From the NCBI GenBank assembly GCA_029959605.1, contig JASCOC010000014.1:1-64000 (forward strand): a stretch of 64,000 bases of DNA, given 5' to 3'. The notes beneath the pieces are model-generated. The model was not told the origin of the DNA, made no database searches, and was given only the letters and a program-made list of their open reading frames with translations. This document shows, one piece after another, positions 17,783 through 26,533 of the stretch. The position numbers were made by a program, and so were the translations under genes. This stretch comes from Lysobacteraceae bacterium PS02340 (lineage in GTDB: Bacteria > Pseudomonadota > Gammaproteobacteria > Xanthomonadales > Xanthomonadaceae). Positions within the stretch are counted from its first letter, which is position 1; every line of letters begins with the position of its first letter.

Positions 17783-19000
17783 TCAGTCCGCCGGCGCGAC
17801 GCCGGTGTAGTGCGCGCGCGGGCGGATCAGCATGCCGAGCTCCTGCTGCTCCAGCGCGTGCGCCAGCCAGCCGGCGAGGCGGCCGGCCGCGAACATGCAC
17901 AGCGCAGGCGTGGCGGGCAGGCCGTGCACGAAACAGATCGCCGCCAGCATGCCGTCGATGTTGGGAAGGCGTCCGCTGGTCTCGGCCGCGGAGGTGAGCA
18001 CCGCTTCGACCTGCTGCATGCGGGCATCGTCCGCATGACGCGCGCGCAGCATCGCCAGCACTTCGGCGGCGCGCGGATCGCCTTCGGGATACAGCACGTG
18101 ATGGAAGCCGGGCAGGTCGTCGCCGCGTTGCCAGCGCTCGGCGACGAAGGCGGCAGGCGAGGGTGCATCGCAGGCCTCGCGGATCAACGCATGCGCGCGC
18201 GCGGTCGCGCCGCCATGGCGCGGACCCGACAGCGCGGCGAGTCCCGCGCAGACGGTTGCATGCAGATGCGCGCCGGTGGACGCGACCACACGCGCGGCGA
18301 AGGCCGAGACGTTGAGTTCGTGGTCCGCACACAGCACCAGCGCTGCGCGCACGAGATCGGCGAAGGCCGCGTCGCCGGGACGCCATGCATCAGCGAGCAG
18401 TACGTGGACGGGGCGCGCATCCGGCGTGCCGGCGACCAGCAACGCCGCGTTCTGGCGCAGCAATGTGGCCGCGACGCCGCGCTTGGCCGCCGGCGCGGCG
18501 CTCAACGAATGTCGAAGATCCGGAGCGAGCAGCGGGATCGCGGCCATCGCACGTTCGATCGGCGGCAGGGTGGCATCGCCGGCGATCGCGGCGACGCGCG
18601 CGGGCCAGTCGCCGGTCGCGGCGTCGAAGGGATCGGCATCGCCGCAATCCCACAACAGCCGCGCGGTGTCTTCGAGCGTGGCGCCGCTGCGGACCATCGC
18701 GACTGCGGAACGTCCGCGGTAATACGGACTGTCGGGTCGGATCAGCGAGATCCGCGTTTCCATGACCGGCAGGCCGCGGTCGAGGCTCTGCGCCGCCCCG
18801 CGCGCCGCGCCACGGCCTGCGCGCTTGCGCTGGGTCAGGCGCTCGACGTCCTGGCGCAGGTACACGCGGCTGCGATGGTCGGCGCCGGGGCGCGATTCCA
18901 ATAGGCCGCGGCTGACGTAGGCGTAGAGCGTCGCGGTACTGATGCCGAGCGCCGCGCAGGCTTCGGCGGCGGACATCAGGTCGCCATCGTTCGCATTCAC
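17783..19000 (-). CDS. Helix-turn-helix/citrate synthase fusion, candidate regulator of the prp cluster
   Basis: A 405-residue two-domain protein. Residues about 10-55 form a MerR/excisionase-type helix-turn-helix (SAAEACAALGISTATLYAYV, ending in YLRQDVERL). Residues about 80-405 are a citrate synthase fold aligning with PrpC of this window: YYRGRSAVAMV against [26 protein letters not shown] against [15 protein letters not shown], and an IRPRAHYTG C-terminus. The catalytic triad equivalents are present: His262 (GPRHGG), His301 (GFHHVLY) and Asp349 (PNIDG). It is divergent from prpB and convergent with prpE, with palindromes in the shared promoter. Start uncertain: GTG 19000 chosen; TTG 19033 and ATG 18976 are alternatives. 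That it regulates prp genes is inference. Confidence 0.88.
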   Translation of the reverse strand: MNANDGDLMSAAEACAALGISTATLYAYVSRGLLESRPGADHRSRVYLRQDVERLTQRKRAGRGAARGAAQSLDRGLPVMETRISLIRPDSPYYRGRSAVAMVRSGATLEDTARLLWDCGDADPFDAATGDWPARVAAIAGDATLPPIERAMAAIPLLAPDLRHSLSAAPAAKRGVAATLLRQNAALLVAGTPDARPVHVLLADAWRPGDAAFADLVRAALVLCADHELNVSAFAARVVASTGAHLHATVCAGLAALSGPRHGGATARAHALIREACDAPSPAAFVAERWQRGDDLPGFHHVLYPEGDPRAAEVLAMLRARHADDARMQQVEAVLTSAAETSGRLPNIDGMLAAICFVHGLPATPALCMFAAGRLAGWLAHALEQQELGMLIRPRAHYTGVAPAD

Positions 19001-19016
19001 AGTGAATCCCGATGTA

Positions 19017-19043
19017 TTGATTGATTCGATCAAGATTGATCAA
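19017..19043. promoter_or_regulatory. Tandem TTGAT/ATCAA operator between the HTH-citrate synthase gene and prpB
   Basis: The divergent promoter region contains TTGA (19017), the perfect inverted repeat TTGATTCGATCAA (19021-19033) and the perfect palindrome TTGATCAA (19036-19043), giving regularly repeated TTGA half-sites. It stands out as AT-rich against its surroundings. TTGATC (19037-19042) could also be a -35 element with CAGATT at 19059-19064. Its placement suits control of both divergent genes. Confidence 0.6.
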
Positions 19044-19104
19044 CCATTCGGATGGTGCCAGATTGCACGCCATCGCGGTACACCGCAGCTCCGGAGTCGC
19101 ACCC

Positions 19105-19989
19105 ATGACCACGCTTTCCGCAGGCGCGAAATTCCGCGCCGCGCTCGCCGCCGAATCGCCGCTGCAGGTGATCGGCGCGATCAACGCCAACCACGCACTG
19201 CTGGCCAAGCGCGCCGGCTTCCAGGCGATCTATCTGTCGGGTGGCGGCGTCGCCGCGGGCTCGCTGGGTCTGCCGGATCTGGGCATCAACACGCTCGAAG
19301 ACGTGCTGATCGACGTGCGCCGCATCACCGACGTCTGCGATCTGCCGCTGCTGGTCGACATCGACACCGGCTTCGGCGCGAGCGCGTTCAACATCGAGCG
19401 CACTGTGAAGTCATTGATCAAGGCCGGCGCGGCGGCGTGCCATATCGAAGACCAGGTCGGCGCCAAGCGCTGCGGCCATCGTCCGGGCAAGGAGATCGTG
19501 TCGCAGGGCGAGATGGTCGACCGGGTCAAGGCCGCGGCCGATGCGAAGACCGATCCCGATTTCTTCCTGATCGCGCGCACCGATGCGATCCAGGTCGACG
19601 GCGTCGACGCCGCGATCGAACGCGCCATCGCCTGCGTCGAAGCAGGCGCCGACGGCATCTTCGCCGAGGCCGCCTACGACCTCGACACCTATCGCCGCTT
19701 CGTCGATGCCGTGAAGGTGCCGGTGCTGGCCAACATCACCGAGTTCGGCGCCACGCCGCTGTTCACGCGCGACGAACTGGCGTCTGCGGGCGTCGCGATC
19801 CAGCTGTTCCCGCTGTCGGCGTTCCGCGCGGCGAACAAAGCCGCCGAAGCGGTGTACACCGCGGTGCGTCGCGACGGTTCGCAGCAGGCCGTCGTCGGCA
19901 CGATGCAGACCCGCGAGGAACTCTACGAGCGCATCGGCTATCACGCGTTCGAGCAGCGCTTGGACGCGCTGTTCGCGTCCAACAAGTAG
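19105..19989 (+). CDS. prpB: 2-Methylisocitrate lyase
   Basis: Cleaves 2-methylisocitrate to pyruvate and succinate, the last step of the methylcitrate cycle. The 294-residue product is a PEP mutase/isocitrate lyase superfamily TIM barrel with [17 protein letters not shown], the metal-binding DIDTGFG and the catalytic loop [13 protein letters not shown] containing the lyase cysteine. The start ATG 19105 follows GGAG; an open frame extends upstream into the operator but is not conserved. First gene of the prp operon. Confidence 0.95.
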   Translation: MTTLSAGAKFRAALAAESPLQVIGAINANHALLAKRAGFQAIYLSGGGVAAGSLGLPDLGINTLEDVLIDVRRITDVCDLPLLVDIDTGFGASAFNIERTVKSLIKAGAAACHIEDQVGAKRCGHRPGKEIVSQGEMVDRVKAAADAKTDPDFFLIARTDAIQVDGVDAAIERAIACVEAGADGIFAEAAYDLDTYRRFVDAVKVPVLANITEFGATPLFTRDELASAGVAIQLFPLSAFRAANKAAEAVYTAVRRDGSQQAVVGTMQTREELYERIGYHAFEQRLDALFASNK

Positions 19990-20036
19990 GAAGCCGCCCA
20001 ATGTCCTGCTGCGCTTGCCGGCTGGCGCGCGTGCGG

Positions 20037-20090
20037 TGCTCGGAATGCTCACGTACCGCCCGTACGCTGCGCTTCCTGCGCTCCGCCACG
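20037..20090. repeat. REP-like palindromic element in the prpB-prpC spacer
   Basis: The 196-bp prpB-prpC spacer holds a compact motif with stem CGTAC (20052-20056) and GTACG (20062-20066), flanked by GGTGCTCGGAATGCTCA and GCTTCCTGCGCTCCG. This reminds me of dispersed intergenic repeats in related genomes. It is the only such copy I see in the window, so repeat status is unproven. Confidence 0.35.
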
Positions 20091-20185
20091 CACCACCCGG
20101 CCGCGCTCGCGACGGACCTTGAGCAGCTTCCAAGCAACTCCCGATCTTTCCATCCGTGCCCGCGGGCATCCAACGGAGATTCCAG

Positions 20186-21346
20186 ATGAGCGACACCGCC
20201 ACCACCGCCCCCGGCTTCAAGCCGAAGAAGTCCGTCGCGCTCAGCGGCACGGCAGCCGGCAACACCGCGCTGTGCACCGTCGGCCGCAGCGGCAACGATC
20301 TGCACTATCGCGGTTACGACATTCTCGATCTCGCGCGCACCAGCGAGTTCGAGGAAATCGCCTATCTGCTGGTCCACGGCAAGTTGCCGACCGAAGCGGA
20401 ACTGCGCGGCTACAAGGCCAAGCTGAAGTCGCTGCGCGGCATTCCGGCGGCGGTAAAGTCGGCGCTCGAGGAGCTGCCGCCGTCGGCGCATCCGATGGAC
20501 GTCATGCGCACCGGCGTGTCGGTGCTCGGCTGCGTGCAGCCGGAGAAGGACGACCACAACCATCCGGGTGCGCGCGACATCGCCGACAAGCTGATGGCGT
20601 CGCTCGGTTCGATGCTGCTGTACTGGTATCACTGGAGCCACAACGGTCGCGCGATCGATGTCGAGACCGACGACGATTCGATCGGCGGGCACTTCCTGCA
20701 TCTGCTGCACGGCCACGAACCGCGCGAGTCCTGGGTCAAGGCGATGCACACCTCGCTGATCCTGTACGCGGAACACGAGTTCAACGCATCGACGTTCGCC
20801 TGTCGCGTCATCGCCGGCACCGGCAGCGACATGCACAGCGCCGTCACCGGCGGCATCGGCGCGCTGCGCGGCCCGAAGCACGGCGGCGCGAACGAAGTCG
20901 CCTTCGAAGTGCAGAAGCGTTACGACACGCCCGACGAAGCGGAAGCCGACATCAAGGCGCGCGTGGAGAAGAAGGAAGTGATCATCGGCTTCGGCCACCC
21001 GGTCTACACCGTCAGCGATCCTCGCAACGAAGTGATCAAGCAGGTCGCCAAGGAGCTGTCGGACGAAGTAGGCAGCCGCAAGATGTACGACATCGCCGAG
21101 CGCCTGGAAACGGTGATGTGGGACATCAAGAAGATGTTCCCGAACCTCGACTGGTTCAGTGCGGTGAGCTACCACATGATGGGCGTGCCGACCGCGATGT
21201 TCACCCCGCTGTTCGTCATCGCACGCACCGCCGGCTGGAGCGCGCACGTCATCGAGCAGCGCATCGACGGCAAGATCATCCGTCCGAGCGCGCACTACAC
21301 CGGCCCCGAGGACCAGGCGTTCGTGCCGATCGCCGAGCGCACATAA
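20186..21346 (+). CDS. prpC: 2-Methylcitrate synthase
   Basis: Condenses propionyl-CoA with oxaloacetate to 2-methylcitrate. The 386-residue product has all citrate synthase active-site motifs: GPKHGGANE (His), GFGHPVYT (His) and PNLDWFSA (Asp), plus IRPSAHYTG at the C-terminus. The short N-terminus without the zinc-type domain of E. coli GltA, and the neighbours, favour the methylcitrate enzyme. ATG 20186 follows GGAGA. Homologous over its length to the second domain of the divergent helix-turn-helix protein. Confidence 0.94.
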   Translation: MSDTATTAPGFKPKKSVALSGTAAGNTALCTVGRSGNDLHYRGYDILDLARTSEFEEIAYLLVHGKLPTEAELRGYKAKLKSLRGIPAAVKSALEELPPSAHPMDVMRTGVSVLGCVQPEKDDHNHPGARDIADKLMASLGSMLLYWYHWSHNGRAIDVETDDDSIGGHFLHLLHGHEPRESWVKAMHTSLILYAEHEFNASTFACRVIAGTGSDMHSAVTGGIGALRGPKHGGANEVAFEVQKRYDTPDEAEADIKARVEKKEVIIGFGHPVYTVSDPRNEVIKQVAKELSDEVGSRKMYDIAERLETVMWDIKKMFPNLDWFSAVSYHMMGVPTAMFTPLFVIARTAGWSAHVIEQRIDGKIIRPSAHYTGPEDQAFVPIAERT

Positions 21347-21419
21347 CGCCGTCCTGCACCGGTCCCCGCATGCGCGGGGATCTCGCGTTTCCGCTCCTTC
21401 GGAATTGTTGAAGCCAGCC

Positions 21420-24017
21420 ATGAACAGCCAGCACCGCAAACCCCTTCCCGGCACGCAACTCGACTGGTTCGACGCGCGTGCGGCCGTCGAAGCCCTCGCG
21501 CCCGGCGCGTACGACAGCATGTCCTACACCGCACGCGTGCACGCCGAGAATCTGGTGCGGCGCTGCGAACCGGCGCAGCTCGACGATGCGCTGCGCCAGC
21601 TGATCGAACTGCGGCAGGACATCGACTTCCCGTGGTATCCGGCGCGCGTGGTCTGCCACGACATCCTTGGACAGACCGCGCTGGTCGATCTGGCCGGTCT
21701 GCGCGATGCGATTGCCGACCAGGGCGGTGATCCCGCGAAGGTCAATCCGGTCGTGCCGGTGCAGCTGATCGTCGACCACTCGCTGGCGGTGGAGTGCGGT
21801 GGCTACGATCCGGATGCGTTCGCGAAGAACCGCACGATCGAAGACCGTCGCAACGCCGACCGCTTCCACTTCATCGACTGGACCAAACTCGCGTTCCACA
21901 ACGTCGAGGTGATTCCGCCGGGCAACGGGATCATGCACCAGATCAATCTGGAGAAGATGTCGCCGGTGGTCTACGTCCAGGACGGCGTCGCGTTTCCCGA
22001 TACGTGCGTCGGCACCGACAGCCACACGCCGCACGTCGATGCACTGGGCGTGATCGCGATCGGCGTCGGCGGACTCGAAGCCGAGAACGTCATGCTCGGC
22101 CGCGCGTCGTGGATGCGCACGCCGGAGATCGTCGGCGTCGAACTGGCAGGCCGTCCCGGTCCCGGCATCACCGCGACAGATGTCGTGCTGGCGCTGACCG
22201 AATTCCTGCGCAAGTCGAAGGTGGTCGGCGCGTATCTGGAATTCCGTGGTCCCGGCGCGGCTGCACTGTCGGTCGGCGACCGCGCGACGATCTCCAACAT
22301 GGCGCCTGAGTACGGCGCGACCGCCGCGATGTTCTTCATCGACGACAACACCCTCGACTATCTGCGCCTGACCGGCCGCGAGGACACGCAGGTCGCGTTG
22401 GTCGAAACCTATGCCAAGGCCGCCGGCCTGTGGGCGGATTCGCTGGCCGGCGCCGAGTATGTGCGCACGCTGCACTTCGACCTGTCGAGCGTGGTCCGCA
22501 ACATGGCCGGCCCGTCGAACCCGCACAAGCGTGTGGCGACCAGCGATCTCGCCGCCAGCGGCATCGCCGGCGCATGGGAGATGCCGCTTGAGGGCACGAT
22601 GCCCGACGGCGCGGTGATCATCGCCGCGATCACCAGCTGCACGAACACCTCGAACCCGCGCAACGTCATCGCCGCCGCGCTGCTGGCCCGCAACGCGAAC
22701 GCGCGCGGCCTCACGCGCAAGCCGTGGGTCAAGAGTTCGCTCGCGCCGGGCTCCAAGGCCGTGCAGCTGTATCTCGAAGAAAGCGGTCTGCTGCCGGATC
22801 TCGAGCAGCTCGGCTTCGGCATCGTCGCGTTCGCCTGCACCACCTGCAATGGCATGAGCGGCGCGCTGGATCCCGCGATCCAGCAGGAGATCATCGACCG
22901 CGATCTGTACGCGACCGCCGTGCTCAGCGGCAACCGCAACTTCGACGGCCGTATCCATCCCTACGCCAAGCAGGCCTTCCTCGCGTCGCCACCGCTGGTG
23001 ATCGCCTATGCAATCGCCGGCACCGTGCGCTTCGACATCGAGAAGGACGTGCTCGGCATCGACCACGACGGCAACGCGGTCACGCTCAAGGATCTCTGGC
23101 CGTCGGATGAAGAAATCGACGCCGTGGTCAAGGCCAGTGTCAAGCCGGAACAGTTCCGCGCCGTCTACGGCCCGATGTTCAAGTTGCACGTCGACACCGG
23201 CGAGCGCGTCGCGCCGCTGTACGACTGGCGCGAGATGAGCACCTACATCCGCCGTCCGCCGTACTGGGAAGGTGCGCTGGCCGGCGCGCGTACGCTCACC
23301 GGCATGCGCCCGCTCGCGGTGCTCGGCGACAACATCACCACCGATCACCTGTCGCCGTCGAACGCGATCATGGCCGACAGCGCGGCCGGCGAATACCTTG
23401 CGAAAATGGGCGTGCCGGAAGAGGACTTCAATTCCTACGCGACCCACCGCGGCGATCATCTGACCGCGCAGCGCGCCACGTTCGCCAATCCGAAGCTCGT
23501 CAACGAGATGGCGATCGTCGACGGCACCGTGCGGCAGGGCTCGCTGGCGCGCATCGAACCGGAAGGCCAGGTCGTGCGCATGTGGGAAGCGATCGAGACC
23601 TACATGGACCGCAAGCAGCCGCTGGTGATCATCGCCGGCGCCGACTACGGCCAGGGCAGCTCGCGCGACTGGGCGGCTAAGGGCGTGCGTCTGGCGGGCG
23701 TGGAGGCGATCGTTGCCGAAGGCTTCGAGCGTATCCACCGCACTAACCTGATCGGTATGGGCGTGCTGCCGCTGGAATTCCAGCCCGGCGTCACGCGTCT
23801 GACGCTCGGCATCGACGGCACCGAAACCTTCGACGTCACCGGCGACCGCACCCCGCGCGCAATGCTCACGCTGGTGATCCACCGCCATGACGGCACGCAG
23901 CTGTCGGTGCCGGTGATCTGCCGCCTCGATACCGCGGAAGAAGTCTCGATCTACGAAGCCGGTGGCGTGCTGCAGCGGTTTGCGCAGGATTTTCTGGAGT
24001 CTTCGAAGGCGGCCTGA
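21420..24017 (+). CDS. acnD: Fe/S-dependent 2-methylcitrate dehydratase AcnD
   Basis: Dehydrates 2-methylcitrate to 2-methyl-trans-aconitate; it works with the isomerase PrpF and replaces PrpD, which is absent here. The 865-residue product is an aconitase-family protein with the [4Fe-4S] ligands in ITSCTNTSNP (first Cys) and ACTTCNGMSG (two Cys), TDSHTPH near residue 195, and the swivelling C-terminal domain with YGQGSSRDWAAKG. ATG 21420 is preferred over an earlier in-frame start at 21405. Pairing with prpF downstream is the usual diagnostic of AcnD rather than AcnA. Confidence 0.92.
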   Translation: MNSQHRKPLPGTQLDWFDARAAVEALAPGAYDSMSYTARVHAENLVRRCEPAQLDDALRQLIELRQDIDFPWYPARVVCHDILGQTALVDLAGLRDAIADQGGDPAKVNPVVPVQLIVDHSLAVECGGYDPDAFAKNRTIEDRRNADRFHFIDWTKLAFHNVEVIPPGNGIMHQINLEKMSPVVYVQDGVAFPDTCVGTDSHTPHVDALGVIAIGVGGLEAENVMLGRASWMRTPEIVGVELAGRPGPGITATDVVLALTEFLRKSKVVGAYLEFRGPGAAALSVGDRATISNMAPEYGATAAMFFIDDNTLDYLRLTGREDTQVALVETYAKAAGLWADSLAGAEYVRTLHFDLSSVVRNMAGPSNPHKRVATSDLAASGIAGAWEMPLEGTMPDGAVIIAAITSCTNTSNPRNVIAAALLARNANARGLTRKPWVKSSLAPGSKAVQLYLEESGLLPDLEQLGFGIVAFACTTCNGMSGALDPAIQQEIIDRDLYATAVLSGNRNFDGRIHPYAKQAFLASPPLVIAYAIAGTVRFDIEKDVLGIDHDGNAVTLKDLWPSDEEIDAVVKASVKPEQFRAVYGPMFKLHVDTGERVAPLYDWREMSTYIRRPPYWEGALAGARTLTGMRPLAVLGDNITTDHLSPSNAIMADSAAGEYLAKMGVPEEDFNSYATHRGDHLTAQRATFANPKLVNEMAIVDGTVRQGSLARIEPEGQVVRMWEAIETYMDRKQPLVIIAGADYGQGSSRDWAAKGVRLAGVEAIVAEGFERIHRTNLIGMGVLPLEFQPGVTRLTLGIDGTETFDVTGDRTPRAMLTLVIHRHDGTQLSVPVICRLDTAEEVSIYEAGGVLQRFAQDFLESSKAA

Positions 24018-24020
24018 CAG

Positions 24021-24560
24021 ATGCGTGGACTGATACTGATGCTGCGTCCTCCTGTCGACGTCGGCGACGAGATCATCCTGTGCGTGCACAAGGAGGCACT
24101 TGCCGACCGGATGAGCGGAAAATTCGTGACGCGGGCGCGCCTGCACCAGTCGGTGTCACTGAAGTTCGAGGATACGGAAGCGAACCTCGCAGCGCTGCGG
24201 CGCGTGGGAAACAGGCTCAGCGCGCATGCGTTCGAGTTCGTCTACAACAGGATCAGGAATGGTGGTGACGGCGGGCATTGGGTTCTCTTGCCGCGAGGCG
24301 GGGTGCCGCAGTTCCAGGAAGTGCGCGATCTCGTCCAGGCTGAATTGCGTTGCGAAGGACTGGATGTCGTAGGTCACACCGCGCATATGACGCTTGCTTA
24401 CGGCGTCGGTGCTTCACCAACGGAAAGCTTCGAGATCGAGCCGATTGTCTGGCCGGTCACCGAGATCGAACTTGTCCGTGCTGGTGCGCAAGCGGAGTAC
24501 GGCTACGACACGTTGTACCGCTGGCCACTCAAGTCTCCGAGACAAACCGCACTCTTCTGA
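24021..24560 (+). CDS. 2H phosphoesterase (LigT-like) inserted in the prp operon
   Basis: A 179-residue 2H phosphoesterase-like protein. Two motifs are visible: HQSVSLKF (about residue 42, a HxS variant) and HMTLAYG (about residue 121, HxT). Activity on RNA or nucleotide 2',3'-cyclic or 2'-5' bonds is known for the superfamily, but the substrate here is unknown. It begins 3 nt after the acnD stop and ends 37 nt before prpF, so it is co-transcribed. Its codon use is clearly less GC-rich than its neighbours (CTT, GGA, AGG, AGA, GGT), suggesting later acquisition. It shares a WPL-x(n)-ALF tail with thpR at 9432-10016. Confidence 0.82.
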   Translation: MRGLILMLRPPVDVGDEIILCVHKEALADRMSGKFVTRARLHQSVSLKFEDTEANLAALRRVGNRLSAHAFEFVYNRIRNGGDGGHWVLLPRGGVPQFQEVRDLVQAELRCEGLDVVGHTAHMTLAYGVGASPTESFEIEPIVWPVTEIELVRAGAQAEYGYDTLYRWPLKSPRQTALF

Positions 24561-24597
24561 GTGTTCTCAATTCGCGCCAACACGTTCGACGGATCCC

Positions 24598-25794
24598 ATG
24601 GCCTACATCCCCCAACTCCGCATCCCCGCCACCTACATGCGGGGTGGCACGTCGAAAGGCGTGTTCTTCCGCCTCGAAGACCTGCCTGCGGGCGCACAAG
24701 TGCCCGGTCCTGCGCGCGATGCATTGCTGATGCGCGTCATTGGTTCGCCCGATCCCTATGCCAAGCACACCGACGGCATGGGCGGCGCGACCTCGTCGAC
24801 CAGCAAGTGCGTGATCATCGGGCCTGCGTCGGTGCCGGATCACGATGTCGACTATCTCTACGGACAGGTGTCGATCGACACCGCGTTCGTCGACTGGAGT
24901 GGCAACTGCGGCAACCTCAGCACCGCCGTCGGTCCGTTCGCGATCGCCAACGGCTTCGTCGATCCGGTGCGCATTCCGCGCGACGGCACCGTCGCGGTGC
25001 GCGTCTGGCAGGCGAACATCGGCAAGACCATCATCGTGCACGTGCCGGTGGCGGACGGGCAGGTGCAGGAGACCGGTGATTTCGAACTCGACGGCGTGAC
25101 GTTCCCGGCCGCGGAGATCGTGCTGGAGTTCGTCGATCCCGCCGACGAAGGCGAGGGCGACGGCGGCGGTGCGATGTTCCCCACCGGCCATCTCGTCGAC
25201 GATCTCGACGTGCCGGGCGTCGGCATGCTCCGCGCGACGTTTATCAATGCCGGCATTCCGACGATCTTCGTCGACGCCGCCTCGATCGGATACACCGGCA
25301 CCGAGCTGCAGGACGCGATCAACGGCGACGCGAAAGCGCTCGCGATGTTCGAGACGATCCGCGCGCACGGCGCGGTGCGCATGGGCCTGATCGGCGATGT
25401 GACCGAGGCGCCGAAGCGCCAGCACACGCCCAAGGTCGCGTTCGTCGCGCCGCCGCGCGATCACGTGGTGTCGAGCGGCAAGGCGATCGCGGCCGGCGAT
25501 ATCGATCTGCTGGTGCGCGCGCTGTCGATGGGCAAGCTGCATCACGCGATGATGGGCACGGCTGCGGTCGCGATCGGCACGGCGGCCGCGATTCCCGGCA
25601 CGCTGGTGAATCTGGCCGCGGGCGGCGGCGCGCGCACGTCGGTGCGCTTCGGGCATCCCTCGGGCACCCTGCGTGTCGGCGCGGAGGCGGTCGAGGTCGA
25701 CGGCCAGTGGACCGTCGCCAAGGCGATCATGTCGCGTTCGGCACGCGTGCTGATGGAGGGTGCGATCCGCGTGCCCGGCGACACCCTGGGCTGA
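24598..25794 (+). CDS. prpF: 2-Methylaconitate cis-trans isomerase PrpF
   Basis: Isomerises 2-methyl-trans-aconitate to the cis form so that an aconitase can hydrate it; always coupled to AcnD. The 398-residue product begins MAYIPQLRIPATYMRGGTSKG, with the family motifs MRGGTSKGVFF, GGATSSTSKCVII (containing the conserved Lys/Cys) and DWSGNCGNLS in the first half. It has the diaminopimelate-epimerase-like double fold. The ATG at 24598 matches the family start; upstream open frame is not conserved. Last gene of the prp operon. Confidence 0.93.
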   Translation: MAYIPQLRIPATYMRGGTSKGVFFRLEDLPAGAQVPGPARDALLMRVIGSPDPYAKHTDGMGGATSSTSKCVIIGPASVPDHDVDYLYGQVSIDTAFVDWSGNCGNLSTAVGPFAIANGFVDPVRIPRDGTVAVRVWQANIGKTIIVHVPVADGQVQETGDFELDGVTFPAAEIVLEFVDPADEGEGDGGGAMFPTGHLVDDLDVPGVGMLRATFINAGIPTIFVDAASIGYTGTELQDAINGDAKALAMFETIRAHGAVRMGLIGDVTEAPKRQHTPKVAFVAPPRDHVVSSGKAIAAGDIDLLVRALSMGKLHHAMMGTAAVAIGTAAAIPGTLVNLAAGGGARTSVRFGHPSGTLRVGAEAVEVDGQWTVAKAIMSRSARVLMEGAIRVPGDTLG

Positions 25795-25945
25795 TCCCTG
25801 CAGCGCCGCAGGCGCGTCGAACGCCATTCGCGGCGAACGTGTCGCGCGTCGCGGTTTCGACCTTGGTCTGACTGGCTCCGCGCCACCCCGCATGCAAGGG
25901 TCCCTGCGGGGGACGGCCACACCGTCAGTGAAAGGGGACGAAGCG

Positions 25946-26467
25946 ATGGAGATCGCGATCGCGGTACCCGCGAAGACCGACGCGGGCCGGGCGGAAATCG
26001 AGACGCGCGCGCAGCGCCTGCCGGCCGCACTGCGCTCGCTGCTATTGCTCGTCGACGGTCAACGCGGCGCGGTGGAACTCGATGCCATCGCGCGCCGGCT
26101 GCATGCGCCGGCCGATGCACTCGGACAACTGGCGGCGCTCGGGCTGGTCACTGCATCGGGCGCAGGCGTCCCGCATCCAGCCGGTGCTGCAGCGTCGATC
26201 CACGAAGCGCGCAGCGACAGCGATGCGCAACGCCATCTCATTCTCTATGCACTGATGCACGATGCGACGCGCGCGCATCTCGGGCTCGTCGGCGGATATC
26301 TCACCCAGCTCAAGCTGGAACGCGCCGACGATGCGGCCGCGCTCGAAGCCCTGTTGCCGATGCTGCAGACGGCGCTGACCAAGGCGCGCGATGCGCGCGT
26401 GGCAGCAGAAATCATTGCAGGCATACGCGCCGCGGCGGACACCGGCGCAGGCGCAGGCGCAGCGTAA
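25946..26467 (+). CDS. Hypothetical protein, 173 aa
   Basis: Not recognised as a named family. The start ATG 25946 follows an AAGGGG ribosome-binding site. Residues about 15-75 (GRAEIETRAQRLPAALRSLL, LVDGQRGAVELDAIARRL, LAALGLVTASG) look like a small winged-helix-like fold. Residues about 85-165 are helical (LILYALMHDATRAHLGLVGG, ALEALLPMLQTALTKARDAR). Soluble, without a signal peptide. It follows prpF after a 151-nt gap that shows no other feature, and is convergent with the glutathione transferase gene. Confidence 0.7.
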   Translation: MEIAIAVPAKTDAGRAEIETRAQRLPAALRSLLLLVDGQRGAVELDAIARRLHAPADALGQLAALGLVTASGAGVPHPAGAAASIHEARSDSDAQRHLILYALMHDATRAHLGLVGGYLTQLKLERADDAAALEALLPMLQTALTKARDARVAAEIIAGIRAAADTGAGAGAA

Positions 26468-26533
26468 GCAGGCCCGCCGCAGCACATCGAACCGGCGCGC
26501 CGCAGGATGCGACGCGCCAGTTCGACGGATCGA

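Noticed and set aside
21363-21378. CCCCGC/GCGGGG hairpin between prpC and acnD
   Set aside because: Short stem with a 4-nt loop and no U-tract in a co-oriented operon; not strong enough to call a terminator.
21276-24146. A 956-codon open frame on the minus strand opposite acnD
   Set aside because: It mirrors the coding frame of acnD, a clear aconitase-family gene on the plus strand; its translation is rich in Arg, His, Val and Asp with no recognisable domain. Such antisense frames are expected in GC-rich DNA.
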